A DNA stretch of 64,000 nt from CAZAQK01 sp964535825. GTDB lineage: Bacteria; Pseudomonadota; Alphaproteobacteria; Rickettsiales; SXRF01. The position numbers and the translations under genes were made by a program. Below, one piece after another: positions 16,896 through 25,739 of this stretch. Position 1 is the stretch's first letter, and every line of letters begins with the position of its first letter. Below the pieces are notes generated by a model. The model searched no databases. It worked only from the letters and a program-made list of their open reading frames with translations, and was not told the origin of the DNA. Location of the stretch: positions 1 to 64,000 of the forward strand of contig CAZHUC010000005.1 in NCBI GenBank assembly GCA_964535825.1, in the 5' to 3' direction.

Positions 16896-17998
16896 GCAGC
16901 AGACCTTTTCAGCCTCATCGGATTTGGCAGGCTGCCACCATGTATCACCCACGCCGCCATCATGGCCGGAACAAAAAGATTAAGCCATGAGAACACCGCC
17001 ATGGCTGGATTGAGTGACATCGTGCCACGCAAACCAACCGATGCGAACAGGATAACCGCAGTAACCACACAAGCGAAGACCAGCTTCTGCCAGTGCCCAC
17101 GACGATTGAACTGACCAGAAAGCAGAACTGAAAGCGCAACAAGCGCAAGACAGCCGATATAGCCCGGCCATATCAGGCGCTGATTTCCTTCTGCCCAGCG
17201 CCGGTTATTCTCTGATTCTGAAACTTTACTATCCGGCGTGAATAATTCGCTTACATACATTTCCTGTGGGTCTCTATACCGTGCCCCCATCGTGCTGGTA
17301 TACAGGCTGATATCCAGCGCATAGCTGGCAAAATTCAGGAAAGAAAGCCTGCCGTCTTTGATCTCCTGCCGGTTGCCATTCTTCATGAGGAAACGTGGCC
17401 CTTGCGGCGTTTCCACCAGCTCCCCCTCTTCCGCCATCATGGTCACGGAACTGCCTGCCACGCGGCTGTCATGCACCAGGATGCCGTGCAGGATATTATT
17501 CTTGTCACGCTCACGGATAAATACGGTAAGACCTGCGACCGGTGTGGAGAACACGCCTTCCTGCAGCAGGATGGAGGCGTAGTTATTGCGCAGGAATACC
17601 TGCATGTCCTTGAACTTGGCATAAGACACTGGCTGCAGGTAAAATGCGATGAAATAACAAATGGCCATCATCACCGCCGCCACTTGCAACGCCGGCCGTG
17701 CCAGCTTCCAGTTGGAAAGCCCCGCCGCCTGCATAACGACCAGCTCGCTTTCTACCTTTAACTTATTGTAAGCGAACAATACCGCGCAAAAGAACGCCGG
17801 CGGCAGGATCATGAACAACAGCGACGGCACAAGCAAGGTGGTGAGCGTAATGAACATGCTGATGGACACACCCTGATTCACGATAAAATCGATAAAGCGC
17901 AAGGCTTGCGTGAGCCAAATGATGCTGGTAAGGCTGAAGGTGATCAGCAGTGTAGAGTGGATCAGCTGCTTGCTGATATATGCGTTGTAGCGATACAT
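16892..17998 (-). CDS. lptF: LPS export ABC transporter permease LptF
   Basis: This is the second permease of the LPS exporter, 368 residues from the ATG at 17998; a TTG eight codons upstream is in frame. It has six helices and a periplasmic domain with SILLQEGVFSTP...TVFIRER. The coupling segment AYNKLKVESELVVMQAAGLS that contacts LptB is present near residue 85. It is divergent from pepA with only 42 bases between the starts, so the two promoters must overlap. The lptF/pepA divergence is common in proteobacteria. Confidence 0.93.
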   Translation of the reverse strand: MYRYNAYISKQLIHSTLLITFSLTSIIWLTQALRFIDFIVNQGVSISMFITLTTLLVPSLLFMILPPAFFCAVLFAYNKLKVESELVVMQAAGLSNWKLARPALQVAAVMMAICYFIAFYLQPVSYAKFKDMQVFLRNNYASILLQEGVFSTPVAGLTVFIRERDKNNILHGILVHDSRVAGSSVTMMAEEGELVETPQGPRFLMKNGNRQEIKDGRLSFLNFASYALDISLYTSTMGARYRDPQEMYVSELFTPDSKVSESENNRRWAEGNQRLIWPGYIGCLALVALSVLLSGQFNRRGHWQKLVFACVVTAVILFASVGLRGTMSLNPAMAVFSWLNLFVPAMMAAWVIHGGSLPNPMRLKRSAA

Positions 17999-18040
17999 GG
18001 AATAATAAATAGCCTGACCCAACCCTAAAGGAAAGACTTT

Positions 18041-19546
18041 ATGAAGATTGCTTTTGCTGAACTTTCTGCCAAATCCGTTCCGTCTGATAGCGTAATTATC
18101 CTTCCGGTAGGCGAGGATAAAAAACTCAGCGCGCTGGGCGCGCAGCTGGATAAGCAGGCAAGTGGCGCGATCTCGAACGCGATCACCTCAGGAAAATTCG
18201 CCGGCAAATCAGGTCAGGTTACAGTGGTGGTTATGCCGGGCAAAGGAAAAGTATCGCGCGTCATTCTGGCGGGATACGGCAATGCAAAATCATTGAATGA
18301 ATATGGATTTGAAAAACTCGGCGGTGGCGTTGTGCCACATGTTGAGGCGACGCGTGCAACCTCGGCTACCTTTGTATTCGAAGGCATGAAAGCTGCGCCT
18401 ATTTCCACAGCTAAAGCAGCAGCGCATATCGCGCATGGTGCAAATCTTCGCAGCTGGCGGTTCGATAAATATTTCACCAAAACCAAGGCAGAAGATAAAC
18501 CTGTTCTTAAATCATTCACTGTTGCTGTATCAGGCAGCAAACAGGCAAGCACCGCCTACAGCCCGCTGGCAAAAATCGCGGATGGCGTGTTCCTCACCCG
18601 TGAGGTCGTGAGTGAACCAGCCAATGTCATTTACCCGGAAACGCTGGCGCATAAATGCCTTGAACTTAAGAAGCTGGGCGTGGAAGTACAGGTGCTGGAT
18701 GAGCCGGACATGTACAAGCTCGGCTTTGGCGCACTGCTTGGCGTGGGTCAGGGTTCAGCGCGTGAATCACAAGTGGTGATCATGCGTTATAACGGTGCAG
18801 GCAAAGGTAAGCAGCCGGTGGCCTTCATCGGTAAAGGTGTGACGTTCGATACCGGTGGTATCAGCATCAAACCTGCGGGCGGCATGGAAGAAATGAAATG
18901 GGATATGGGCGGTGCCGGCACGGTGATCGGCCTGATAAAAGCACTTGCTGGCCGCAAGGCAAAAGTGAATGTGGTGGGCGCAGTAGGATTGGTTGAGAAT
19001 ATGCCGGGCGGTAATGCACAGCGCCCGGGCGATGTGGTGACCTCCTATTCCGGCCAGACCATCGAAGTGCTCAATACCGATGCGGAAGGTCGCCTCGTGC
19101 TGGCCGATGTGCTGTGGTACACGCAGAAACATTTGAAACCAAAATGCATGGTGGATCTTGCAACACTTACGGGTGCCATCATCGTGGCACTCGGCACATC
19201 GCGCGCCGGATTATTCTCCAATGATGATAAAATGGCGCAGCAGCTTTTTGCCGCGGGTGAAAAAACAGGCGAAGAAGTATGGCGTCTGCCGCTGGGTGAT
19301 GTGTATGACAAGCAGATCAATTCCGATATTGCCGACATGCAGAATATAGGGCGCGACCGCGAAGCCGGATCGATCACCGCTGCACAATTCCTGCAACGCT
19401 TTGTGAATGATGTGCCGTGGACTCACCTTGATATCGCCGGCACTGCATGGAGCAAGAAAGATTCTGAGATCTGCGCGAAAGGCGCAACGGCTTATGGCGT
19501 GCGCCTGCTCAATCAGTGGATCGCGGATAATCATGAGGGGAAATGA
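18041..19546 (+). CDS. pepA: leucyl aminopeptidase
   Basis: This is an M17 family zinc/manganese aminopeptidase, 501 residues, acting on N-terminal residues of peptides. The catalytic domain shows GKGVTFDTGGISIKPAGGM and the signature NTDAEGRLVLADVL with metal-binding Asp and Glu and the catalytic Arg. PepA is also a DNA-binding accessory factor in Xer recombination in E. coli; whether this one is cannot be seen. Its stop overlaps the next start by 4 bases. Confidence 0.96.
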   Translation: MKIAFAELSAKSVPSDSVIILPVGEDKKLSALGAQLDKQASGAISNAITSGKFAGKSGQVTVVVMPGKGKVSRVILAGYGNAKSLNEYGFEKLGGGVVPHVEATRATSATFVFEGMKAAPISTAKAAAHIAHGANLRSWRFDKYFTKTKAEDKPVLKSFTVAVSGSKQASTAYSPLAKIADGVFLTREVVSEPANVIYPETLAHKCLELKKLGVEVQVLDEPDMYKLGFGALLGVGQGSARESQVVIMRYNGAGKGKQPVAFIGKGVTFDTGGISIKPAGGMEEMKWDMGGAGTVIGLIKALAGRKAKVNVVGAVGLVENMPGGNAQRPGDVVTSYSGQTIEVLNTDAEGRLVLADVLWYTQKHLKPKCMVDLATLTGAIIVALGTSRAGLFSNDDKMAQQLFAAGEKTGEEVWRLPLGDVYDKQINSDIADMQNIGRDREAGSITAAQFLQRFVNDVPWTHLDIAGTAWSKKDSEICAKGATAYGVRLLNQWIADNHEGK

Positions 19547-20370
19547 TCGATTTCAAATATGGTAAACTGCAGATCTTCCTGAGAAAACGGTTAGCTGCAA
19601 AGCAGCCAATCTGTGCTGCCGTGCGGGATGAAGTAGGCCGCGCCAGCGAGCGACGTGAGATGTTACTTCATAATGATGATGAAGGTGATGAGTTATATAT
19701 CCCGGAAAGTACCATGTATGTCGGCCTTGCTGACCATGCGTCTACAGACGGCGTGCTACGCAATATAGATATGCTGGCAGGTGGCTTGCTGCTTGCAAAA
19801 GATACGCTCTGGGAAAGCCGCGATCGCGAAGATGATATGGTCAAATTTGGATATGCCATTGATGATCTACGTAAAGCAGTTGATCTTAACACACTCCCGG
19901 AACGTACTGTATTCTCGCGTTTGCTGAATCATGTGGATAAGGCGATCCATGTGCTTAATGACAACCTTGGCAATGCAGGCCGCAAAAATATTGTGGATAT
20001 CAGAACACAAGCCATACACAAACAGGCAGGACGGATCTCCAATACCATCGTAGACGGTAAAATTAATATGGCACAGGCAGCAGCCGAGAAACCGGCAAGT
20101 ATGGAATATAGGCCTTATATGGATATGCTGCACAACGCGTTGGAATTATCGAGAACCGACGGCAGGGGCGCGTTCGGTATTATTAGTGAGCAACTGCAAT
20201 CTTTGCCGGTCGACACGCAGTCTGTTGAATCAATTCTGGAGCAGGATCGCAAATTAGGCCATGCCATACAGGCTAATATTGACTGCCTGAAAGCAACCCG
20301 TGAATGCCTGGTTGAAGCAGCGAAGGCCTCTGGATATAATGTTACGAGATCAGCAGCAAAGGCTCGTTAG
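19543..20370 (+). CDS. hypothetical protein, 275 aa
   Basis: This is a soluble, largely helical protein with no signal peptide or membrane segment. A possible helical bundle contains NHVDKAIHVLNDNLGNAGRKN near residue 125 and a C-terminal LKATRECLVEAAKASGYN. I recognise no family. It overlaps pepA by 4 bases and precedes holC by 2, so it interrupts the otherwise common pepA-holC pair and must be cotranscribed with them. Confidence 0.75.
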   Translation: MIDFKYGKLQIFLRKRLAAKQPICAAVRDEVGRASERREMLLHNDDEGDELYIPESTMYVGLADHASTDGVLRNIDMLAGGLLLAKDTLWESRDREDDMVKFGYAIDDLRKAVDLNTLPERTVFSRLLNHVDKAIHVLNDNLGNAGRKNIVDIRTQAIHKQAGRISNTIVDGKINMAQAAAEKPASMEYRPYMDMLHNALELSRTDGRGAFGIISEQLQSLPVDTQSVESILEQDRKLGHAIQANIDCLKATRECLVEAAKASGYNVTRSAAKAR

Positions 20371-20372
20371 GC

Positions 20373-20822
20373 ATGACCGATATTTCCTTTTACCATCTGA
20401 CCAGCACCCCCCTGCAACGCGCATTGCCAAAATTGCTGGAAAAGATCGTGGGTAGTGGCCATCGTGCATTGGTTGTGACCAGTTCTGAAGAAGAAGCGGA
20501 GCAACTGAGCCAGTTGCTATGGACCTACGACCAGGACAGTTTCCTTCCGCACGGCACGCTAAAAGATGGCCGCGCCGAAGACCAGCCCATTTTATTTTCC
20601 ATGGAAATGACACCGCACAATAACGCCAACATGGTACTGCTAACGAACGGCCATGCCATAGAACAGCCGGAACGTTTTGAGCGCGTACTGGACATGTTCG
20701 ATGGGAACAACGCCGCAGCCGTCACATCCGCCCGCACCCGCTGGACAGGCTATAAAAATGCGGGCCATTCGCTCACATACCAGCAGCAGACCGCTCAGGG
20801 TAGCTGGGAACAGAAGCAATAG
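20373..20822 (+). CDS. holC: DNA polymerase III chi subunit
   Basis: HolC is the clamp-loader accessory subunit that links the polymerase III holoenzyme to SSB. At 149 residues it is the usual length. It has the N-terminal ISFYHLTSTPLQRALPKLLEK, the TYDQDSFLPHG segment, and DMFDGNN near residue 106. It lies downstream of pepA as in many proteobacteria. The 109 bases that follow are AT-rich and probably carry the promoter of the next gene. Confidence 0.92.
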   Translation: MTDISFYHLTSTPLQRALPKLLEKIVGSGHRALVVTSSEEEAEQLSQLLWTYDQDSFLPHGTLKDGRAEDQPILFSMEMTPHNNANMVLLTNGHAIEQPERFERVLDMFDGNNAAAVTSARTRWTGYKNAGHSLTYQQQTAQGSWEQKQ

Positions 20823-20931
20823 AATCAGGTTGTAAATTCCACATTTTTTTTCTGGACTTTTACTGCCACCGCCATTATAAAAATTAACCATTTTTAATAT
20901 TTATGCAATTCTGTTGGTGTATATTAGCTGC

Positions 20932-21882
20932 ATGACGCCCGAAGATGAACATCGTCATCCTGAAAAGAAAAAGAGGCGGCCCTCTTTATACAGGCGCGTC
21001 ACCAGCACACTCGGGAACATCATAACGCCGGAAGAGTTCAGGGCGTTGTCCCCGGATGCCAAGAAAGTTATCAGGGCAGCGATGGATCATGTGGATGATC
21101 TGAAAGCTGCGGCACGCATAGACCTGCAAACAGACTTGCCAAACGATGATGATTGCCGTGAGGAACTGCAACGCATGATCAATAACCGTCAGTTTCCTGC
21201 TGAAGGTGATGAACGTGCCAGTTTTGCCTATCCCCTGCCGACCGTGGTGCTTCTGGACATGGATGGCCTGAAACGCATCAATGATAAATACTCTCATGCT
21301 GCCGGCGATGCGGCCATCAAGCATGTCGCGAGCGTCTTAAAGAAGAACAAAATACTACGTAAAAGCGATTATATTGCCCGCGGTGGCAAGAAAAGCGATG
21401 AGTTCACCATCATCATGAAAAATATAGACCCACGGGATGCAAGACCTATCATGGATATGCTGGTAGCACAAATCCGTAGCAGCCCCCTTAAATATGTAGA
21501 TAATTTTGGTGCAGAGTTTAATATTCCGGTATCCGCGTCCTACGGCATGACACGCATGAATTACGGCGATAATATCGATGCCCTGCGTGAGCGCGTAAGT
21601 ACTGACCTGAAAGCAGCGAAAGCATTGCATTACGGCAAAAGCCCAAGAGGCTACAAGCCATCGGATAGCTTGATCCAGCAGTTTCCTGACCATACCGACC
21701 GAACGGCGCTGCCCGGTGATGGTATGTTTCTTGGCCTCAATGATGAAACCACGTCACTACAATCCCCAGATGCCACAGACCATGTACAAGGCAAACACAC
21801 GCAACGTGTAAGAAAGAAAAAACCGGGCAAGGCCAAGGACAGGCTGGCTGGCGACGAGGGCGACCCTCCGCCCCTGCCTTGA
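20932..21882 (+). CDS. GGDEF-domain protein with interrupted active-site motif
   Basis: The protein is 316 residues from the ATG at 20932. The diguanylate cyclase fold is recognisable from VVLLDMDGLKRINDKYSHAAGDAA. The signature loop reads ARGGKKSDEF, a GGDEF with two extra residues, preceded by RKSD in the position of the inhibitory RxxD site. Catalysis is therefore doubtful and c-di-GMP binding possible. The C-terminal 80 residues are polar, Lys/Pro-rich and look disordered. There is no membrane or sensory domain. The next gene is a paralogue with a normal motif. Confidence 0.85.
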   Translation: MTPEDEHRHPEKKKRRPSLYRRVTSTLGNIITPEEFRALSPDAKKVIRAAMDHVDDLKAAARIDLQTDLPNDDDCREELQRMINNRQFPAEGDERASFAYPLPTVVLLDMDGLKRINDKYSHAAGDAAIKHVASVLKKNKILRKSDYIARGGKKSDEFTIIMKNIDPRDARPIMDMLVAQIRSSPLKYVDNFGAEFNIPVSASYGMTRMNYGDNIDALRERVSTDLKAAKALHYGKSPRGYKPSDSLIQQFPDHTDRTALPGDGMFLGLNDETTSLQSPDATDHVQGKHTQRVRKKKPGKAKDRLAGDEGDPPPLP

Positions 21883-21935
21883 ACGAATGCTGGATAATCC
21901 CTTGTTATTTAATTTATTTTTATTAATGAAATAGG

Positions 21936-21964
21936 TTGCAAACCACCGCAAATTTCTATATTAT
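21936..21964 (+). promoter_or_regulatory. sigma-70-type promoter of the second GGDEF gene
   Basis: TTGCAA at 21936 and TATTAT at 21959 are separated by 17 bases, 4/6 and 5/6 matches to consensus. The start would fall about 20 bases before the ATG at 21989. Confidence 0.5.
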
Positions 21965-21988
21965 GTATTGCAAATCAGATGGTTATAT

Positions 21989-22693
21989 ATGGCTAACGAA
22001 AAAAATACCAACGGCAAACAGACAGTTTTCCAGACCGTCACCCAACTAACAGGACGTGTTCTTCCACCCGAACACCAGACCGCAGCAGTGCAAGAAATGC
22101 TTGAGGCACTCAGCCAGCTTATAACACAGGATGTTAAAACCGGTATCCCCAATACACGCGCCATGGATGCTGAACTTCAGAAAGAGCTCGACATAGTTAA
22201 AAGTCACCAGACGGCAGGAGATCGACGCAAGGAAAAACCAAAACCTGTATCCTATGTCGCGATCGATATGGATGGCTTCAAGATGATCAATGATACGCTG
22301 GGGCATGAAGCAGGCGATGCAGCGCTTAAATATTTCGCGAATTTCATGAGAAAACACCTACGTCCCGCAGATTCCATCGCCCGCATGGGTGGGGATGAGT
22401 TCGGTGTACTCATGCAAGCCTCCGAAAGCACTGCCAGAAGCATTGTAAGCAGGCTGCGCGATGCGCTTGATCACGAACCGTTCGAATATAACGGAAAGAA
22501 GCCTCCCCTGTCGTTTTCTTTCGGCGTACATGAAATTACCCCTGAGGATATTGATATTGCAGCTGTGAAAGATTATGCCGACCACCTAGCCATCGAGGAT
22601 AAAGCCGGCAAGGCGACAAGGCTGGCTGTTGGTAATGCAACCCGCAGATTAAGTAGAAAAACCAGCCAAACTCCCCATAAGGGTGGCCGGTAA
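21989..22693 (+). CDS. diguanylate cyclase, GGDEF domain
   Basis: This cytoplasmic enzyme is predicted to make cyclic di-GMP from two GTP. It has 234 residues from the ATG at 21989. The GGDEF domain runs from about residue 85 with YVAIDMDGFKMINDTLGHEAGDAAL and the intact signature RMGGDEF near residue 137. The N-terminal 80 residues form helices with no recognised sensor domain, and they parallel the equivalent part of the preceding gene (ITPEE versus VLPPE; DLQTDLPN versus DVKTGIPN), so the two look like tandem paralogues. Confidence 0.9.
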   Translation: MANEKNTNGKQTVFQTVTQLTGRVLPPEHQTAAVQEMLEALSQLITQDVKTGIPNTRAMDAELQKELDIVKSHQTAGDRRKEKPKPVSYVAIDMDGFKMINDTLGHEAGDAALKYFANFMRKHLRPADSIARMGGDEFGVLMQASESTARSIVSRLRDALDHEPFEYNGKKPPLSFSFGVHEITPEDIDIAAVKDYADHLAIEDKAGKATRLAVGNATRRLSRKTSQTPHKGGR

Positions 22694-22762
22694 CTGTCCG
22701 GTTGTCTTTTCTTGCATCACCCGCATAATCCCTATACATAGATGCCCGATTGAAAGCATACT

Positions 22763-24337
22763 ATGAGCCAGCATTTACAACGCCGCACCTTCGCTATCAT
22801 CTCGCATCCGGACGCCGGTAAAACGACGCTGACCGAAAAATTGTTGTTGTTCGGCGGCGCGATCCATCTGGCGGGTGCAGTAAAAGCAAAAAAAGGCGGC
22901 CAGTCGGCACGCTCTGACTGGATGGCGATTGAAAAGCAACGCGGTATCTCGGTGACCGCATCGGTGATGACCTTCGAATATGATGGCAAGACCATCAACC
23001 TGCTCGACACACCCGGTCACAAAGATTTCTCGGAAGATACCTACCGCACACTCACTGCGGTGGACTCTGCCGTAATGGTACTCGACGGTGCAAAGGGTAT
23101 CGAGGAACAGACACTCAAACTCTTCGAAGTGTGCCGCCTGCGTGACACGCCGATCATCACCTTCATCAACAAGATGGACCGCGAAGCAAAAGAACCCTTC
23201 GCACTGCTGGATGAAATTGAACAGACCCTGCAACTCAATGTTTGTCCCATCACCTGGCCGATCGGCATGGGTGAACGCTTCCGTGGCTGTTATGACCTGC
23301 GCAACGATACACTGTTCCTCTTTGATAATAAAAGCGGCGACCGCATCACCGATGGCATACAATTCACCGGCGCGGATGACCCTAAACTTGATGAACATAT
23401 CCCCGCCGCCGAACTGGCCACCTTCCGCGAAGAAGTGGCGATGGTGAAAGAGATATACCCCTCCTTTGATCGCGAGCATTATCTGGAAGGACATCTCACA
23501 CCGGTATTCTTCGGCAGTGCCATCAATAATTTCGGTGTGCGCGAATTGCTGCAGGCACTGTGCGACATGGCCCCTGCACCGCGTATACAGAATGCCGACC
23601 CGCGCAGCGTGACACCGGAAGAAGGCAAGTTCACCGGCTTCGTTTTCAAGATCCAGGCGAACATGGACAAGAACCACCGCGACCGTATCGCCTTCGTGCG
23701 CATCTGCTCCGGCACATATAAACGCGGCATGAAGGTGCTACATGTGCGCAGCGGCAAAACACTCGCACTGAATAATCCGGTATTGTTCCTTGCACGTGAA
23801 CGTGAGCTCGCCGAAGAAGCGCATCCGGGCGATATCATCGGCATTCCCGGACATGGGCATTTACATATCGGTGATGCGCTCACTGAAGGCGAGAATCTCT
23901 ATTTCACCGGCATCCCGAACTTCGCACCGGAATTATTCCAGCGTGTAAAACTCGAAGACCCGCTGAAATCCAAACAGCTCAAAGAAGCCCTCACCCAGCT
24001 GTCTGAAGAAGGCGCATCGCAGATATTCAAACCACTGGATGGCAGCTCATGGATCATCGGCGTGGTAGGTGCACTGCAGTTCGATGTGATCGCCTCACGC
24101 CTGCAGAATGAATATGGCGTCAAAGGCAGTTTTGAATCTGTGCCCTACACCGCCGCCCGCTGGATCAAAGCCAAAGACAAAAAAATGGCCGACGAATTCA
24201 CCGACAAGAACAAATACAACACCGCCGAGGATACTTCCGGTGCGATCGCTTACCTCGCACCTAACGCATGGCATCTGGACCGCATCGCCAAGGACTGGCC
24301 GGATGTGGAATTCCTGAAAACCCGCGAGAATAGATAA
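22763..24337 (+). CDS. prfC: peptide chain release factor 3
   Basis: RF3 is the translational GTPase that recycles RF1/RF2 after peptide release. At 524 residues it is the usual length. The G-domain shows SHPDAGKTTLTEKLL at residues 14-28, DTPGHKDFSEDTYRTL and NKMDRE. The insert before switch I with KKGGQSARSDWM is typical of RF3 rather than EF-G. It has a GAAAG ribosome site. Confidence 0.97.
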   Translation: MSQHLQRRTFAIISHPDAGKTTLTEKLLLFGGAIHLAGAVKAKKGGQSARSDWMAIEKQRGISVTASVMTFEYDGKTINLLDTPGHKDFSEDTYRTLTAVDSAVMVLDGAKGIEEQTLKLFEVCRLRDTPIITFINKMDREAKEPFALLDEIEQTLQLNVCPITWPIGMGERFRGCYDLRNDTLFLFDNKSGDRITDGIQFTGADDPKLDEHIPAAELATFREEVAMVKEIYPSFDREHYLEGHLTPVFFGSAINNFGVRELLQALCDMAPAPRIQNADPRSVTPEEGKFTGFVFKIQANMDKNHRDRIAFVRICSGTYKRGMKVLHVRSGKTLALNNPVLFLARERELAEEAHPGDIIGIPGHGHLHIGDALTEGENLYFTGIPNFAPELFQRVKLEDPLKSKQLKEALTQLSEEGASQIFKPLDGSSWIIGVVGALQFDVIASRLQNEYGVKGSFESVPYTAARWIKAKDKKMADEFTDKNKYNTAEDTSGAIAYLAPNAWHLDRIAKDWPDVEFLKTRENR

Positions 24338-24388
24338 GTCGCTTCCGTGATTTGCTCCTGCAAGTCACATGAAGCAAGCTGAAGGCTC

Positions 24389-24408
24389 TGGCAGCCTGCT
24401 GGCTGCCA
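24389..24408. other. 8-bp stem-loop downstream of prfC
   Basis: TGGCAGCC and GGCTGCCA pair perfectly around TGCT. No T-run follows, so it may act as a factor-dependent terminator or a processing signal between prfC and the holin gene. Confidence 0.4.
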
Positions 24409-24451
24409 TTACCCCCTTCCCGGTCACGCGTTCAACTGCCACACTCAACAG

Positions 24452-24874
24452 ATGACCGCATGGACATTGCTGATAGACCCGCTTTCAAAACTGCTCGATA
24501 AACTCATCCCCGACCCTGAGGCGCGCGCCAAAGCGCAATTAGAGTTGATGAAATCCAGCCGTGAACTGGACCTTGAGGAACTGCGGCTTGCCATCAGTGC
24601 AGATAGCGCGCAGGCCGATATCAATAAAATAGAAGCTGCAAACCCCAACCTGTTCGTCTCCGGCTGGCGGCCGTTCATCGGCTGGGTGTGCGGCGTCGCA
24701 TTCGCCTACCACTTCATTTTACAACCTATCCTTGCCTTTGCCATCGCCAATAATGGCGGCACAGTAGTGCTGCCCGCCTTCGAGATGCAGGAACTCTCCA
24801 CCGTGCTCATGGGCATACTGGGCCTAGGCGGCCTTAGAACCATTGAAAAGATCAGAGGCCTCAATCGTAGGTAA
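24452..24874 (+). CDS. GTA/phage-type 3TM holin
   Basis: The 140-residue protein begins with a charged helical region containing EARAKAQLELMKSSRELDLEEL, followed by NPNLFVSGWRPFIGWVCGVAFAY and further membrane segments. This is the pattern of the holin_3TM family (PF11351) known from gene transfer agents and prophages, where it makes membrane lesions for lysis. No other phage structural or lysis genes are adjacent, so it is isolated here and its job in this host is unclear. Confidence 0.8.
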   Translation: MTAWTLLIDPLSKLLDKLIPDPEARAKAQLELMKSSRELDLEELRLAISADSAQADINKIEAANPNLFVSGWRPFIGWVCGVAFAYHFILQPILAFAIANNGGTVVLPAFEMQELSTVLMGILGLGGLRTIEKIRGLNRR

Positions 24875-24964
24875 AATATCCTTATTTCATATACACTTGC
24901 TTATTTCATATGGAATTTTTATACCCTCTGTTACTATGCTGGCTGAAACACAACTGGAGGTATT

Positions 24965-25324
24965 ATGACCCACAACCAGAAGATCATCGCTGGCGTATCA
25001 GTAATGGCTGTGCTCGCTATAGCGGCAGGCGCGACGGCATATATCCAAAAAGACGAACCCTCAACCGAAGTAGCTGAAAAAAGCCTGCCTTGGAAAGGCT
25101 CTCAAGCTGCACCCGCCCAGCAGCAACAGCAGGTGGCACAAAGACAACCTGAATGTGATGATGGCAACGTCGTTGGCACAGTGATAGGCGGTGTGGCAGG
25201 CGGCGTGATTGGTAGCCAGGTTGGCAAGGGTAAAGGTAAAACCGCGGCCACTATCGGTGGCGCTATGGGTGGCGCATATCTGGGCAACCAGCACCTCCCG
25301 ACGCGCAACACGCTCTGCAAATAA
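24965..25324 (+). CDS. glycine-zipper 2TM domain protein
   Basis: The protein has 119 residues. An N-terminal hydrophobic segment (about 7-27) serves as signal or anchor, and no lipobox Cys is seen. A Gln-rich linker (about 48-62) follows. Then comes a glycine-zipper region (VVGTVIGGVAGGVIGSQVG and the GGAMGGAYLG repeat) as in the rickettsial 17-kDa antigen and SlyB families. It is likely an envelope protein. It is preceded by GGAGG 5 bases before the ATG. It is the last host gene before the integrated island. Confidence 0.85.
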   Translation: MTHNQKIIAGVSVMAVLAIAAGATAYIQKDEPSTEVAEKSLPWKGSQAAPAQQQQQVAQRQPECDDGNVVGTVIGGVAGGVIGSQVGKGKGKTAATIGGAMGGAYLGNQHLPTRNTLCK

Positions 25325-25368
25325 ATGTGTTGAACTAGACCCGATTCACACTTAATACCTGCGTGTTC

Positions 25369-25420
25369 CGCGGGTGTAGTTCAATGGTAGAACGGCAGCT
25401 TCCCAAGCTGCATACGAGGG
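25369..25420 (+). repeat. attL: truncated tRNA-Gly(CCC) 5' portion
   Basis: These 52 bases are identical to 37054-37105 and comprise one leader base plus tRNA positions 1-51 (acceptor strand, D-arm, anticodon arm, start of T-arm). After GAGGG the sequence runs into unrelated AAAACCCC, so the 3' half and CCA are missing and the copy cannot make a tRNA. Confidence 0.9.
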
Positions 25421-25489
25421 AAAACCCCTTGGATATACCCAGTTGATGTATAATACCAATTCCTGCTTATAATTCTACTTTGAATTTCC

Positions 25490-25509
25490 TGGTGCTACTC
25501 TGGTGCTAC
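25490..25509 (+). repeat. left integrase arm-type repeats
   Basis: Two copies of TGGTGCTAC spaced by TC lie 70 bases inside attL. The same tandem pair is at 36959-36978, 76 bases inside attR and immediately upstream of the integrase start, with a further single copy at 36879-36887 inside the integrase gene. Positions and spacing fit accessory binding sites of the integrase. Confidence 0.6.
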
Positions 25510-25622
25510 TTTGGGAATCCAAAGGCTGTTGGCAATTTTCATTTCATGTTAGGGGGGTATGCGGAGGCCATGTGGGGGTATCGCGGTTATCTTGTATGTA
25601 CTCGATAGAAAATCTAAATTTT

Positions 25623-25689
25623 AGGTTTGTAAACCTCCTTAGTATTCCAATTACAATTGGTTGTGAGTTTCCCTTGTTATGAAAAGGGA
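25623..25689. promoter_or_regulatory. three consecutive inverted repeats upstream of the Shedu gene
   Basis: AGGTTT-GT-AAACCT (25623-25636), CCAATT-AC-AATTGG (25647-25660) and TCCCTT-N8-AAGGGA (25670-25689) follow each other within 67 bases, ending 50 bases before the Shedu start. They may be operators or RNA hairpins of the leader. The rest of the 25421-25739 interval holds the integrase arm repeats and no gene. Confidence 0.4.
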
Positions 25690-25739
25690 TAGTTGTAGGA
25701 TAGCGACATAATGAGCGCAAACAGGGAGACTAAAAGCCT

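Noticed and set aside
16896..16952. GTG start for lptG upstream of the ATG
   Set aside because: It would add 19 residues not typical of LptG, and the ATG forms the usual ATGA overlap with lptF.
20932..21882. Frameshift or pseudogene because of the odd GGDEF motif
   Set aside because: The frame is intact before and after and the insertion is exactly two codons; a functional variant is more likely.
22775..23677. 300-aa minus-strand frame inside prfC
   Set aside because: prfC is full length and conserved on the other strand; the frame is a codon-bias shadow.
25370..25443. Second functional tRNA-Gly
   Set aside because: The T-arm is broken after GAGGG and the acceptor 3' strand is missing.
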